A DNA stretch of 50,868 bases from an uncultured Clostridia bacterium. GTDB lineage: Bacteria > Bacillota > Clostridia > Christensenellales > Borkfalkiaceae. This document shows, piece after piece, positions 40,349 to 48,556 of this stretch; positions within the stretch are counted from its first letter, which is position 1, and every line of letters starts with the position of its first letter. The notes beneath the pieces were generated by a model. That model saw only the letters and a list, made by a program, of their open reading frames with translations, had not been told where the DNA came from and searched no databases. The DNA is taken from the NCBI GenBank assembly GCA_947629665.1, contig CANREJ010000008.1, forward strand, positions 1 through 50,868, read 5' to 3'. The position numbers and the translations under genes were made by a program.

Positions 40349-40377
40349 TTGCAAACGCTTGCAGGCTGTGATATAAT
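40349..40377 (+). promoter_or_regulatory. KDPG aldolase promoter with cre/LacI-type operator
   Basis: TTGCAA (40349-40354), 17-base spacer, TATAAT (40372-40377). TGCAAACGCTTGCA (40350-40363) is a 14-base near-perfect palindrome matching the CcpA cre consensus TGNAANCGNTNNCA. It overlaps the -35 box, so binding by CcpA or another LacI-family regulator should repress. Confidence 0.8.
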
Positions 40378-40419
40378 ATTTAAGGTCAAATAAATAAACC
40401 CTTTTAAGGAGGAAAAATT

Positions 40420-41034
40420 ATGGCTCACGAACAGCTTATAGAACAAATCAAAAAGACCAAAATAGTACCCGTTGTGGTGTTGAACTCCATTGAAGAGACC
40501 CTGCCCAAGATGCAGGCGCTGGTTGAGGGCGGTCTGCCCTGCGCGGAAATAACCTTCCGTACGCCCTGCGCCGCGGACGCAATCAAGCTCACCGTTGAAA
40601 AATATCCCGATATGCTTGTGGGCGCGGGCACGGTTATCAACCGCGAACAGTGCGAAAAGGCTATTGCCGCAGGCTCCAAATTCATTGTGTCCCCCGGCTT
40701 TTCGGAGGAAGTTGCCGACTGCTGTGCCGAACATAACATGCTCTATCTCCCCGGCATAGTAACGCCCACCGAGGCAATGGCGGCGATTGCAAAGGGGCTT
40801 ACCACACTTAAATTCTTCCCCGCTTCCAACTACGGCGGACTTAAAACCATAAAGGCCATCTGCGCCGCCTTTCCCTACCTTAAAATTATGCCCACGGGCG
40901 GCATAAACGAGAGCAATATTCTCGAATACCTCGCATACGATAAAATTATCGCCTGCGGCGGAAGCTGGATGATGAGCGGCACTCCCGAAGAAATCAAAGC
41001 CAAAACAAAGGCCGCAGTTGAACTTGTAAAGTAA
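40420..41034 (+). CDS. eda: KDPG/KHG aldolase
   Basis: This 204-residue class I aldolase splits 2-keto-3-deoxy-6-phosphogluconate into pyruvate and glyceraldehyde 3-phosphate, the last step of Entner-Doudoroff and hexuronate catabolism. The catalytic glutamate lies in CAEITFRTPCA, the glycine loop is VGAGTVIN, the Schiff-base lysine is in TLKFFPASNYGG, and MPTGGINESN closes the phosphate site. AAGGAGG precedes the ATG. It is a single gene with a cre-like operator and a terminator, so it probably responds to sugar supply. With the GH4 alpha-galacturonidase it supports galacturonate use. 4-hydroxy-2-oxoglutarate activity is possible. Confidence 0.94.
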   Translation: MAHEQLIEQIKKTKIVPVVVLNSIEETLPKMQALVEGGLPCAEITFRTPCAADAIKLTVEKYPDMLVGAGTVINREQCEKAIAAGSKFIVSPGFSEEVADCCAEHNMLYLPGIVTPTEAMAAIAKGLTTLKFFPASNYGGLKTIKAICAAFPYLKIMPTGGINESNILEYLAYDKIIACGGSWMMSGTPEEIKAKTKAAVELVK

Positions 41035-41046
41035 AAAAATATTATG

Positions 41047-41072
41047 AGAGCCGCGCAACTTTGCGCGGCTCT
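41047..41072. terminator. Bidirectional terminator between eda and yitT
   Basis: AGAGCCGCGCAA and its exact complement form a tight hairpin. T-rich tracts lie on both sides (A7 near 41034-41040 and TTTTTT near 41079-41084), so it can end both convergent genes. Confidence 0.85.
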
Positions 41073-41093
41073 TTGCTGTTTTTTATGTTTTGT

Positions 41094-42107
41094 TTATTCT
41101 TCCGTTGGGGTAACGCCGGGCGCCTCCGCTTCCTTATCCGCAGGCAAATTTTCCGCGGCGGGCGAAGATTCGTCGGGCTGTTTGCGCCCGCCCTTCCTTT
41201 TGGTTTTGCGCACCGATTCCTCCAAAGGCACCGAAAAGCCCTTGCCCAATATCTCGTTGGCGTCCGTTATGATTGTGAACGCCGTGGGGTCTACTTCGTG
41301 CAGTTTTGTCTTTAAAAATACGGCCTGCGCGCGGCGGCAAACGGTTATTATAACGGTGCGCTCCTTGCCCGTGTAGCCGCCCTCCGCCTTGTATTTTGTA
41401 AAGCCGCGGTTTATATCCTCTATAATAATTTTGGAAACGACGTCGGGATTGTCGGTTATTATGGTTACGTATTTGGTTTTTGCAATGTTTTCGATGATTC
41501 CGTCAACCACGAACGCCCTCAAAAGCAAGCCCAAAATGGACAAGAGCCCCGACTCCGCGCCAAAGAAAAACGCCAGGCAGGAAACAGCCAGGTCGCTTAT
41601 TATAACGGCGTTGCCTATGTTCAGGTTGGTGTATTTTTTGACTATAAGCGCAATTATATCGCTTCCGCCGGACGACGCCCCGCAGTGGAACATAATGGCG
41701 CAGCCCAGGCCTATCAACAGCACGGAATACACCGCTTCCAGAAGCCGCTGGTCGGTGAGTGGAGCTTTTATGGGGAACAGATAGCTTAAAATCCACACCT
41801 CGAAGGAGTATACAAGCGAGCAGAATATGGTTTTGAAGGTTACGCCCCTGCCCAAAAATATAAAGCCTATCAACAGCAGGAATACGTTAAAAATGGCGAG
41901 AATGACGGGTTGCGTCAAAAAGGGCACATGCGGGGTGATGTAGTGCGAAAGCAAAATGGACACGCCGCTTATCCCGCCCATAACGAACTCGTTGGGCGCC
42001 TCGAACAGATATACCCCCAGCGACATACTGAAAATGCCCGCGTTCAGCACCGCCCAATAAAGTACCTGCTTCATTATTTTGCTGCGTTTTTCCTGTTTTG
42101 TTGTCAT
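41094..42107 (-). CDS. YitT-family membrane protein, paralogue 1
   Basis: This 337-residue protein has five or six membrane helices and then a soluble DUF2179 domain (about 215-300) with AKTKYVTIITDNPDVVSKIII and the ending TAFTIITDANEILGKGFS. The motif HCGASSGGSDIIALIVKKY is characteristic of YitT. A Pro/Glu/Lys-rich tail of about 40 residues follows, absent in the adjacent paralogue. YitT proteins are thought to transport a small solute, substrate unknown. The ATG at MTTKQEK was chosen because AGGTGGG precedes it. It follows paralogue 2 by 68 bases in the same direction. Confidence 0.88.
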   Translation of the reverse strand: MTTKQEKRSKIMKQVLYWAVLNAGIFSMSLGVYLFEAPNEFVMGGISGVSILLSHYITPHVPFLTQPVILAIFNVFLLLIGFIFLGRGVTFKTIFCSLVYSFEVWILSYLFPIKAPLTDQRLLEAVYSVLLIGLGCAIMFHCGASSGGSDIIALIVKKYTNLNIGNAVIISDLAVSCLAFFFGAESGLLSILGLLLRAFVVDGIIENIAKTKYVTIITDNPDVVSKIIIEDINRGFTKYKAEGGYTGKERTVIITVCRRAQAVFLKTKLHEVDPTAFTIITDANEILGKGFSVPLEESVRKTKRKGGRKQPDESSPAAENLPADKEAEAPGVTPTEE

Positions 42108-42175
42108 TACACCCACCTTATAAATATATTTTACGGCCGTGCGGCCCATGATTTTGGCTATGTATGTTGTTTAGG

Positions 42176-43069
42176 CTACATTCTCTCCGAAAAGCCCTTG
42201 CCGAGTATCTCGTTGGCGTCGGTTATAATAGTGAACGCCGTGGGGTCAACCTCGTGCAGTTTGGCCTTTAAGCGGGCTGCCTGAGCGCGGCGGCAAACGG
42301 TTATGATTATGGTGCGCTCCTCGCCCGTGTAGCCGCCTTCCGCCTTGTATTTGGTGTAGCCGCGGTGGATATAATCTATTATCACTTCCGAAACTATCTG
42401 CGGGTTAACAGTTATTATGGTAACGTATTTTGTTTTTGCAAGATTTTCTATAACGCCGTCTATAACGAAGGATTTGGCGAATATGCCCAGCACCGAAAAA
42501 AGCCCCGTGCGCACGTCAAAGGTGAAAAACGCCAGGCAGGCTATCAAGAAGTCTGCGGCAAGCAATGCGGGCGCAATGTTCATTTTGGAAAACTTCTTGA
42601 TAATGAGTGCAATTATATCGGTGCCGCCCGTGGAGGCGTGGCAGTTGAACACTATCGCGTGAGCCGCGCCCGATAACATAACCGCGTACACAAGCTCCAA
42701 AAAGGGCTGGTCTGTGAGCGGCAGTTTTACGGGGATAAGGCTGAACAGCCACACTTCCAGAGAATATGCAATGGAACAGTAAATTGTTAAAATTGTAAGC
42801 CCCTTGCCCAAAAATATGAGTCCCAAAACCAGCAAAAAGCCGTTCAGTATGGCAAGCAACACGGGCTGGGTAAGCCAGGACACCTGCGGGGTTATATATT
42901 TTGCGAGGACGATGGAAAGGCCGCCCATTCCGCCGAGCGTAAAGTGGTTTGGCTCGTTGAACAAAAACATGCTTATGGAAAGCAATAACACGCCAAGGTT
43001 GAGCATGCCCCAATACTTGATTCCGGATACTACTTTGTTGGGTTTTTTATCGGGTATAGTGTTTAACAT
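42176..43069 (-). CDS. YitT-family membrane protein, paralogue 2
   Basis: This 297-residue protein shares the YitT plan with its neighbour: helices in the first 190 residues, the motif NCHASTGGTDIIALIIKKF and a C-terminal DUF2179 domain with an almost identical ending (HEVDPTAFTIITDANEILGK). It stops at GFSERM, without the tail of paralogue 1. GGAGG precedes the ATG and a promoter lies upstream. The pair arose by tandem duplication and may form a heterodimer or have distinct substrates. Confidence 0.88.
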   Translation of the reverse strand: MLNTIPDKKPNKVVSGIKYWGMLNLGVLLLSISMFLFNEPNHFTLGGMGGLSIVLAKYITPQVSWLTQPVLLAILNGFLLVLGLIFLGKGLTILTIYCSIAYSLEVWLFSLIPVKLPLTDQPFLELVYAVMLSGAAHAIVFNCHASTGGTDIIALIIKKFSKMNIAPALLAADFLIACLAFFTFDVRTGLFSVLGIFAKSFVIDGVIENLAKTKYVTIITVNPQIVSEVIIDYIHRGYTKYKAEGGYTGEERTIIITVCRRAQAARLKAKLHEVDPTAFTIITDANEILGKGFSERM

Positions 43070-43095
43070 AAGGGCCTCCTGTAAAGCCGCCTAAT

Positions 43096-43124
43096 ATCAT
43101 ATCACTAACTTTTTTTGCTGTCAA
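43096..43124 (-). promoter_or_regulatory. Promoter of the yitT pair
   Basis: Minus strand TTGACA (43119-43124), 17-base spacer, TATGAT (43096-43101). The divergent region up to 43277 is very A/T-rich with no gene. Confidence 0.7.
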
Positions 43125-43277
43125 TATTTTTATGCGCATAGTGAATAATATATTTTTTGAGCGTGAAAAATTTTCACGGCCCGAAATTACGGTTTTTCTC
43201 ATTCTTTTTCCATTTTTATAAAATTTTGTTAATATTTATAATTTTTTGGTAATTATTATAAATTTTTTGGCAAGTTC

Positions 43278-43304
43278 TTGACAAACGCCCCCCCCCGCTA
43301 TAAT
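43278..43304 (+). promoter_or_regulatory. Lipoprotein promoter with C9 tract in the spacer
   Basis: TTGACA (43278-43283) and TATAAT (43299-43304) are both consensus, but the spacer is only 15 bases and contains nine consecutive C residues (43288-43296). Gain of two C would restore the optimal 17 bases. This is the arrangement of slip-strand phase-variable promoters. Confidence 0.75.
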
Positions 43305-43394
43305 GTAAATAACTTGCATGCGGGCGGGAATTGCGGATTTGTCGGTTTGCGCTTTTTCCTCCGTCTGCGGGAAATAACGATAAGGAAGAAAAGT

Positions 43395-46300
43395 ATGAGA
43401 AAATTGAAATGGTTAGGCGTTGTTGTGGCAGCCCTGATGAGTTTTTCGGTGTTTGCGGCGGCATGTAACCCGCAAACCACACCCGAAGAACCGCCGGAGT
43501 ACACCGTTACTTATTACGACGGTTCACAGACGCTTAAAACCGAAACTGTAACCGCGGGAGAAAAGGCAGTCCGCTGGACCCCGCAAAAAACCAACTTTGA
43601 ATTTGACGATTGGTATAAGGACGGGGCGTTCGGCGTAAAGTTCGATTTCAATACGCCCATCAATGAAAATACCAACGTTTTTGCAAAATTCAATCCCATA
43701 GCAAAACAATTCACCGTTACTTATTACGACGGTTCGGAAACGCTTAAAACAGAAAAAGTAACGGAAGGAGGACAGGCAGTGAGCTGGCAACCCGAAAAGA
43801 AAGGGTACGTATTTGACGGCTGGTATAAGGATTCCGCCCTGCAAACGGAATTTTCATTCAGCGAAGCCATAAATGCAGATACGCCCGTATACGCCAAATT
43901 CACGCACGAGGCCGTTGCGGGACAATATCCCGTTACGCTGGCGGCAGACGGCTCCTCCTTTACCTACGGTTTTGAGGGCAAAGAGACCACCGTTACGATA
44001 GACAGCAAAAACTTCTACGTTGACGGCAGGCTCTCCGACGAAAAGGTAAGCGCGCTCGAAAACGTGTTCAATACCTTTAACGCCGCGCTGGAAGCCGCAA
44101 CGGACGGCACGGAAAGCGACCCGATGAACATTTGGCTCGCACCCTACACCTATTGGATTCACGACCCCGCGTCCGAGTCCACCTCTACCGCCTTCGGTAT
44201 AACAAAATCCTGCGCAAACCTGCACATTACGGGACTTACGGACTACGCGCAAAACGTTGTTATAGCGGGCAACTACGGCCATAACTACGGTTACGACGGC
44301 GGCAACTGGACAATGTTCAACATGTCGGGCAACGGGCTGACGCTCAAAAACGTAACTTTCGGCGAATACTGCAACATAGACCTCGTTTATCCCCTCGACC
44401 CCACCCTCAACGTGCAAAAGAGGACGGACAGCATAACACAGGCGCAGGTGGCAATGTGGAACGGCGACAAGCTCTATGCCGAAAATTGCAATTTTATAAG
44501 CAGGCTCAATCTTTCGCCCTTTATAGGCGGCAGACGCGCCGTTTACAATAACTGCCACTTTGAAAGCACGGGCGACTCCCTGAACGGCAACGCGGTATAC
44601 TATAAGTGCGATTTGGAATTTTACAGCCACAAGCCGTTCGGCTCCGTAAGCGGAGTTGCGCTGCTTGACTGCGACGTTAAAATAACGCCCATAAGCTATA
44701 ACGAAGGCACACGCGTAAGGCAGGACCTTTGCAACCTCACGGGAGACGGATATTTTGCGCTCGTCGACGTGCGCTTTACCCACAATCTCACAGTTCCCGT
44801 TGACCTTGCCTGGGCGGAAAATTTATCCCCGACTTACAGGGCGTATAAGTCCAACGTAACAATAAACGGCGAGCCCACCCAAATAACCAACTACGGCAGA
44901 CAGCCCGACGTTTCGGTAGATATAACGGGCACGGAAGTTTTAAAGGCATATAAACTTTCCACGGCAGACGGTAAAACCGTATACAATGTTTATAATCTTG
45001 TCAGAGGAACCGACGACTGGGACCCCCTTGGGCAGAAAGCCGAAATAGAAGGGCTTGAAGCGGCCGATATTCCCACTAAACTCTTTGCATACACCTCAAA
45101 AGAAACCATACAGGGCTGGTGGGGACCGCAAGTTTCCTACTCAACCGAGGCCGTACTCGAAGCGGGAACGGCACAGGACACCATAACCCCCGGCGTGGAA
45201 CTCACGGGTTCGCATCTGGGCACATCCGACGAATACGCCAGAAATATCACCTGGTCGGTTAAAGAGGGCGACGAAAAGTATGTAAGCATAGTGAAGAACG
45301 CCGATAACACCGTATCATTGAAGTGCATAAACGACACCGACGAAACGCCCACCGTGATAGTAACGGGCAAGGACGCTTCGGGATTGGTTGCGTGCATATC
45401 CGTAGTGGCCAAGCCGAGCATGCTCGCCGCGCCCACTATCAGCGGCACGCCCACAATCACGCAGAACGCCGACGGCACCGCCACGCTTGCATACGATATC
45501 AATATAGAGGGCAACAGGGCGGATAACTCCAAAATAGTTTGGTCGCTGTGCGAAGATTCAAGCGGCGCCAACCCCATAGAGGTGTTTGTAGGCAGAAGCG
45601 ACACTCCTTTAAAAACCATAACCTTAAACAAAGGTTTTGCGGGCATGTACTTAAAGGCAACCATATATCCCAAGCATATCCGCTGTGAATACGGCGAGCC
45701 TGTAACGGTTATTTCCCCCACTCCCGTTTCGGCAGAGGGTATAGAGGATTTAAAGGTTATCCATCCCGACCTTTCCACAATGTCGGTAGCCAACCAGCTG
45801 CAAGTTAAAAAAGGCTTCTGGACGCTGGACAGCCACAAACCCGCAGACACGGCGGCGGAGGGCTATATCCCTCTCGACAGCACCGAAGTATGCATGGATT
45901 ACGCGTGCGTAGGCAACGCAAACTGGTCGGCCAACAATAATACCACCGTTTGGGACTACGGCACGGGCACATACGGAGGTTTTTCGGGCTACACGGGCAT
46001 AGCGCAACTTGTAAGAGGCGCAAGAATAGCGTACAGCACCCTTAACTCCTCGACGGGAGATATGGACCTCACCGTAAAAGCCGCACCCGGCAAAGAGGGC
46101 CAGGGCTTCGGTTCGGCTCCCCAATATATGGATTTTATGATTAAATACGATATAGAATCCGAAACGGGTTACGGTTTGAGAATAGTGAGGGCTTCGGGAA
46201 ATTCCTGCTACGCTCTGCTCCTGCAATACAAGGACCACAACAATAAACCCATAAGCCAAAAAATAGAAAATATCGCCTTCCTTTCGGAATCCACCATTCA

Positions 46301-46529
46301 CATCTGGACTACGGACGGCGGCACCAAACTGCACGCAACCGTAACCACGAACAACAGCGGCGCGCCCCTTAAAGAGGAAACATTGCACCTGCCCGCATCC
46401 GTTTCGCTCGAAGCCGATATCACCGCAAACACTTTCGGCGACATCTGCATACAGCATACAGGCACAACCAGCATCATCACGGGCAACTCGTGCTATATAG
46501 GCGATATAAAAATAGAGTACAAGGATTGA
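43395..46529 (+). CDS. Lipoprotein with InlB repeats and pectinesterase-like beta-helix
   Basis: This 1044-residue protein has a lipoprotein signal (MRKLKWLGVVVAALMSFSVF then AAAC, cysteine 24). Two InlB-type repeats follow (about 36-100 and 107-170, both with TVTYYDGSxTLKTE and FDDWYKDG/FDGWYKDS). Residues about 180-600 read like a right-handed beta-helix of the pectinesterase (CE8) type: FNAALEAATDG, NIWLAPYTYWIHDP, NVTFGEYCNIDLVYPLD, GDSLNGNAVYYKCDLEFYS. An Ig-like region and a beta-rich C-terminal domain come next. It could de-esterify pectin at the cell surface; catalytic aspartates were not individually assigned. GGAAG precedes the ATG. A terminator follows. Confidence 0.8.
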   Translation: MRKLKWLGVVVAALMSFSVFAAACNPQTTPEEPPEYTVTYYDGSQTLKTETVTAGEKAVRWTPQKTNFEFDDWYKDGAFGVKFDFNTPINENTNVFAKFNPIAKQFTVTYYDGSETLKTEKVTEGGQAVSWQPEKKGYVFDGWYKDSALQTEFSFSEAINADTPVYAKFTHEAVAGQYPVTLAADGSSFTYGFEGKETTVTIDSKNFYVDGRLSDEKVSALENVFNTFNAALEAATDGTESDPMNIWLAPYTYWIHDPASESTSTAFGITKSCANLHITGLTDYAQNVVIAGNYGHNYGYDGGNWTMFNMSGNGLTLKNVTFGEYCNIDLVYPLDPTLNVQKRTDSITQAQVAMWNGDKLYAENCNFISRLNLSPFIGGRRAVYNNCHFESTGDSLNGNAVYYKCDLEFYSHKPFGSVSGVALLDCDVKITPISYNEGTRVRQDLCNLTGDGYFALVDVRFTHNLTVPVDLAWAENLSPTYRAYKSNVTINGEPTQITNYGRQPDVSVDITGTEVLKAYKLSTADGKTVYNVYNLVRGTDDWDPLGQKAEIEGLEAADIPTKLFAYTSKETIQGWWGPQVSYSTEAVLEAGTAQDTITPGVELTGSHLGTSDEYARNITWSVKEGDEKYVSIVKNADNTVSLKCINDTDETPTVIVTGKDASGLVACISVVAKPSMLAAPTISGTPTITQNADGTATLAYDINIEGNRADNSKIVWSLCEDSSGANPIEVFVGRSDTPLKTITLNKGFAGMYLKATIYPKHIRCEYGEPVTVISPTPVSAEGIEDLKVIHPDLSTMSVANQLQVKKGFWTLDSHKPADTAAEGYIPLDSTEVCMDYACVGNANWSANNNTTVWDYGTGTYGGFSGYTGIAQLVRGARIAYSTLNSSTGDMDLTVKAAPGKEGQGFGSAPQYMDFMIKYDIESETGYGLRIVRASGNSCYALLLQYKDHNNKPISQKIENIAFLSESTIHIWTTDGGTKLHATVTTNNSGAPLKEETLHLPASVSLEADITANTFGDICIQHTGTTSIITGNSCYIGDIKIEYKD

Positions 46530-46574
46530 GCGCATAAAACATAACAACCGCGCAAAAACCGACGTAAAATCCGT

Positions 46575-46613
46575 GGGCTGCCGCTTTTATAGCGGCAGCC
46601 CTTAAATTTTTTT
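46575..46613 (+). terminator. Intrinsic terminator of lipoprotein gene
   Basis: GGGCTGCCGCT pairs with AGCGGCAGCCC around TTTAT, followed by a T-rich tail with eight T residues (46606-46613). Confidence 0.85.
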
Positions 46614-46667
46614 AAAATATCTTCCCAGCAATTGAAAAGCCAAAAAACGCAACATATATTGCGTTTT

Positions 46668-47633
46668 TTACGGCGTCTGCGCACCACAGGGTTCAAAGCC
46701 GTTCTCCTTTAAAATTTTTTCAAGGCGGCCGGGTAGGTTCGCCGCCCGCACAAACAGCGCCGCCCTGCCCGCCAGCCAGACAAACACAAGTATTTCCGAA
46801 AGGATACAGCACAGCACTTTAAATACAACGTTCATTCTCTTCCAGAGCGAGGGCGTCCGCACTATTTCCCCGTTCAGCCTGCCGTTTGAAAATGCTGCGC
46901 TGTAAACGTAGGAGCCATACACAAAACTCTTGCAAAGCACCAGCTCCAACCCGCCGACGCGCACAAGTTTATTTTTGCCCGCGTCCGCAAGCACAAAGGA
47001 ATTTTTCTCCCTGCCGACAACCGAAAGTTTGGGCGCAACAGATATAAAAACGGCACACAGGGCTATAAAAACGCCTATCCCTATGCCCGTGCAGGCGTTG
47101 TAGGTCGAGGTGTTTTCCGTGCCCATAAAGTCCAGAATGGCCGTCTGCGTGGTCAATATGGCAATGAGCGCCATGCAAAAATTTATAATTTTTATATCGC
47201 GGTAAAAGTGTCCTCTGTTTTTTGTGCGGAATATCCCCGCCAGGGCAAACCCAAGTTCACAGAAGGATATGAACGCCAGCATCAAAACGTAAAACAGTCC
47301 GCGCTCCGCCTTTTCCCGCGGGATAAACAGTGCGGCGCACATAAATCCTATGTACACCGCACTGCTCAAAAGCAAAAACGCCGAAACGAGCGCGTTGCGC
47401 CGTTTGAAGCCCGCGCCGCCCGCCTTTGCGCCCAGCACGCACTGCAATTTTGCCGCAAGAAGGGCAAGCGTGTAAACGGCTATCACGCACAACCCGTAGT
47501 CGGAAAACAGCCCGATTGCGAATTTTCCGCAGGCAAGCGCCGACGAAAAGCACAGCGATATAACCGTTTTTATAATTATCTTTTGCTCAAAGGTCAGTCC
47601 CCTGTATTTAGCAAAAAAAGGGCGGTTAAACAC
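46668..47633 (-). CDS. Multi-pass membrane protein of unknown family
   Basis: This 321-residue protein has about seven hydrophobic segments (for example KFAIGLFSDYGLCVIAVYTLALL and GIGIGVFIALCAVFISVA) with a soluble stretch around SFVLADAGKNKLVRVGG before the last helix. I do not recognise the family. It starts at a GTG (MFNRPFFAKYRG) and is divergent from a TetR-type regulator a few bases away, which makes it the most likely regulated target of that repressor. Confidence 0.7.
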   Translation of the reverse strand: MFNRPFFAKYRGLTFEQKIIIKTVISLCFSSALACGKFAIGLFSDYGLCVIAVYTLALLAAKLQCVLGAKAGGAGFKRRNALVSAFLLLSSAVYIGFMCAALFIPREKAERGLFYVLMLAFISFCELGFALAGIFRTKNRGHFYRDIKIINFCMALIAILTTQTAILDFMGTENTSTYNACTGIGIGVFIALCAVFISVAPKLSVVGREKNSFVLADAGKNKLVRVGGLELVLCKSFVYGSYVYSAAFSNGRLNGEIVRTPSLWKRMNVVFKVLCCILSEILVFVWLAGRAALFVRAANLPGRLEKILKENGFEPCGAQTP

Positions 47634-47656
47634 CTTCGGGCAAAGTGTTGTCCCAA

Positions 47657-48205
47657 ATGATACACAAACGGGGGTTTTGTTTCGTGGAATACACGCAGGA
47701 AGAATATACTCGGTTTTACATAGTGCAGGCGCTGTTTAAACTGATGGGCGAATACGACTACGAAAAAATAAGCGTAACGGATATCACCAACAAGGCGGGC
47801 GTGGGCAGGGCCACTTTTTACCGCTATTTCAAGAGAAAAGAGGACGTTTTGATCTATTACATGAACCGTAGCAAGCAGGATTTTATGTTTGAGCAGAGAT
47901 ACTATCCGCGGTGCCGCGAGGATTACGTTATGCTGGTTAAAAACGTCTTCAAGAGGTTTAAGGAGAACATGGAGCCCTTTAAACTTATGCGGCGGGCGAG
48001 GCTGGAATATATATATCTGGACTTTTTAAACAAAAATTTTGCGGAAATGTTCAGCGAGGAATATCCCGAAAAGAACGTGTACACTCCCTATCTCTATGCG
48101 GGAATGTTGTTCAACGTCTCCATGGCATGGCTTGCGGAGGACTGCGCCGAGAGCGAGGACGCGCTTGCGGAAATCGTTGTGGATTCCATATACGGCATAA
48201 ACTGA
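47657..48205 (+). CDS. TetR/AcrR-family transcriptional regulator
   Basis: This roughly 182-residue regulator has the N-terminal HTH: IVQALFKLMGEYDYEKISVTDITNKAGVGRATFYRYFKRKEDVL, where ATFYRYFKRKEDVL is the TetR recognition helix and following turn. The C-terminal ligand domain resembles the TetR_C group common in Bacillota. Start is uncertain: ATG 47657 is given, but GTG 47684 (VEYTQEE) or GTG 47645 are possible, and none has a strong binding site. It is divergent from the membrane-protein gene with only a short shared region, so it probably represses both. Confidence 0.85.
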   Translation: MIHKRGFCFVEYTQEEYTRFYIVQALFKLMGEYDYEKISVTDITNKAGVGRATFYRYFKRKEDVLIYYMNRSKQDFMFEQRYYPRCREDYVMLVKNVFKRFKENMEPFKLMRRARLEYIYLDFLNKNFAEMFSEEYPEKNVYTPYLYAGMLFNVSMAWLAEDCAESEDALAEIVVDSIYGIN

Positions 48206-48335
48206 CGATCCCCACCCCATATTATAGCGGAGTGCAAATTACGGGCGTGGATTGATGTATATTATATGTAAATGGTTAAAGCCGATTGGGGGCAAGCGGG
48301 TTTTTGCTAATTTTTTAAATAACCGTTAAAATCGC

Positions 48336-48364
48336 TTGTTTTTTTTGTGAAATGACTATATAAT
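48336..48364 (+). promoter_or_regulatory. tRNA-Gln promoter
   Basis: TTGTTT (48336-48341), 17-base spacer, TATAAT (48359-48364), about 20 bases before the tRNA. Confidence 0.7.
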
Positions 48365-48385
48365 GGTTGAGTAATTAAAAATTAT

Positions 48386-48460
48386 TGGGGCGTCGCCAAG
48401 CGGTAAGGCAACGGACTCTGACTCCGTCATTCGGGTGTTCGAATCACTTCGCCCCAGCCA
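48386..48460 (+). tRNA. tRNA-Gln (CUG)
   Basis: The acceptor TGGGGCG pairs fully with CGCCCCA, the discriminator is G and CCA is encoded. The anticodon arm ACGGA-CTCTGAC-TCCGT gives anticodon CUG. The T loop TTCGAAT is standard. The T stem GGGTG/CACTT contains two G-T pairs, slightly weaker than usual; because an integrase gene follows, the 3' half may have been rewritten by element insertion. Confidence 0.93.
48435..48460. other. Probable attachment site of an integrated element
   Basis: The 3' part of tRNA-Gln, from the T loop to CCA, is the usual target of tyrosine integrases, and an integrase gene reading towards it begins about 100 bases away. The matching second copy would lie beyond the right edge of the window, so the exact core cannot be given. 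Confidence 0.5.
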
Positions 48461-48556
48461 AAAGCGCTGTTTTTCGTTCATTTTGGGAAGAATTTGAACG
48501 ATTAACGGCGCTTTTTTCATGCAATTTTGGGGACTTTTTGGGGACTAAACCGCCGC

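Noticed and set aside
40336-41058. Minus-strand reading frame of 240 codons opposite eda
   Set aside because: It is antisense to a gene with every KDPG aldolase motif and its own promoter, binding site and terminator.
43854-44783. Long minus-strand reading frame opposite the pectinesterase-like lipoprotein
   Set aside because: It is antisense to a well-supported gene, with no start signal or recognisable domain.
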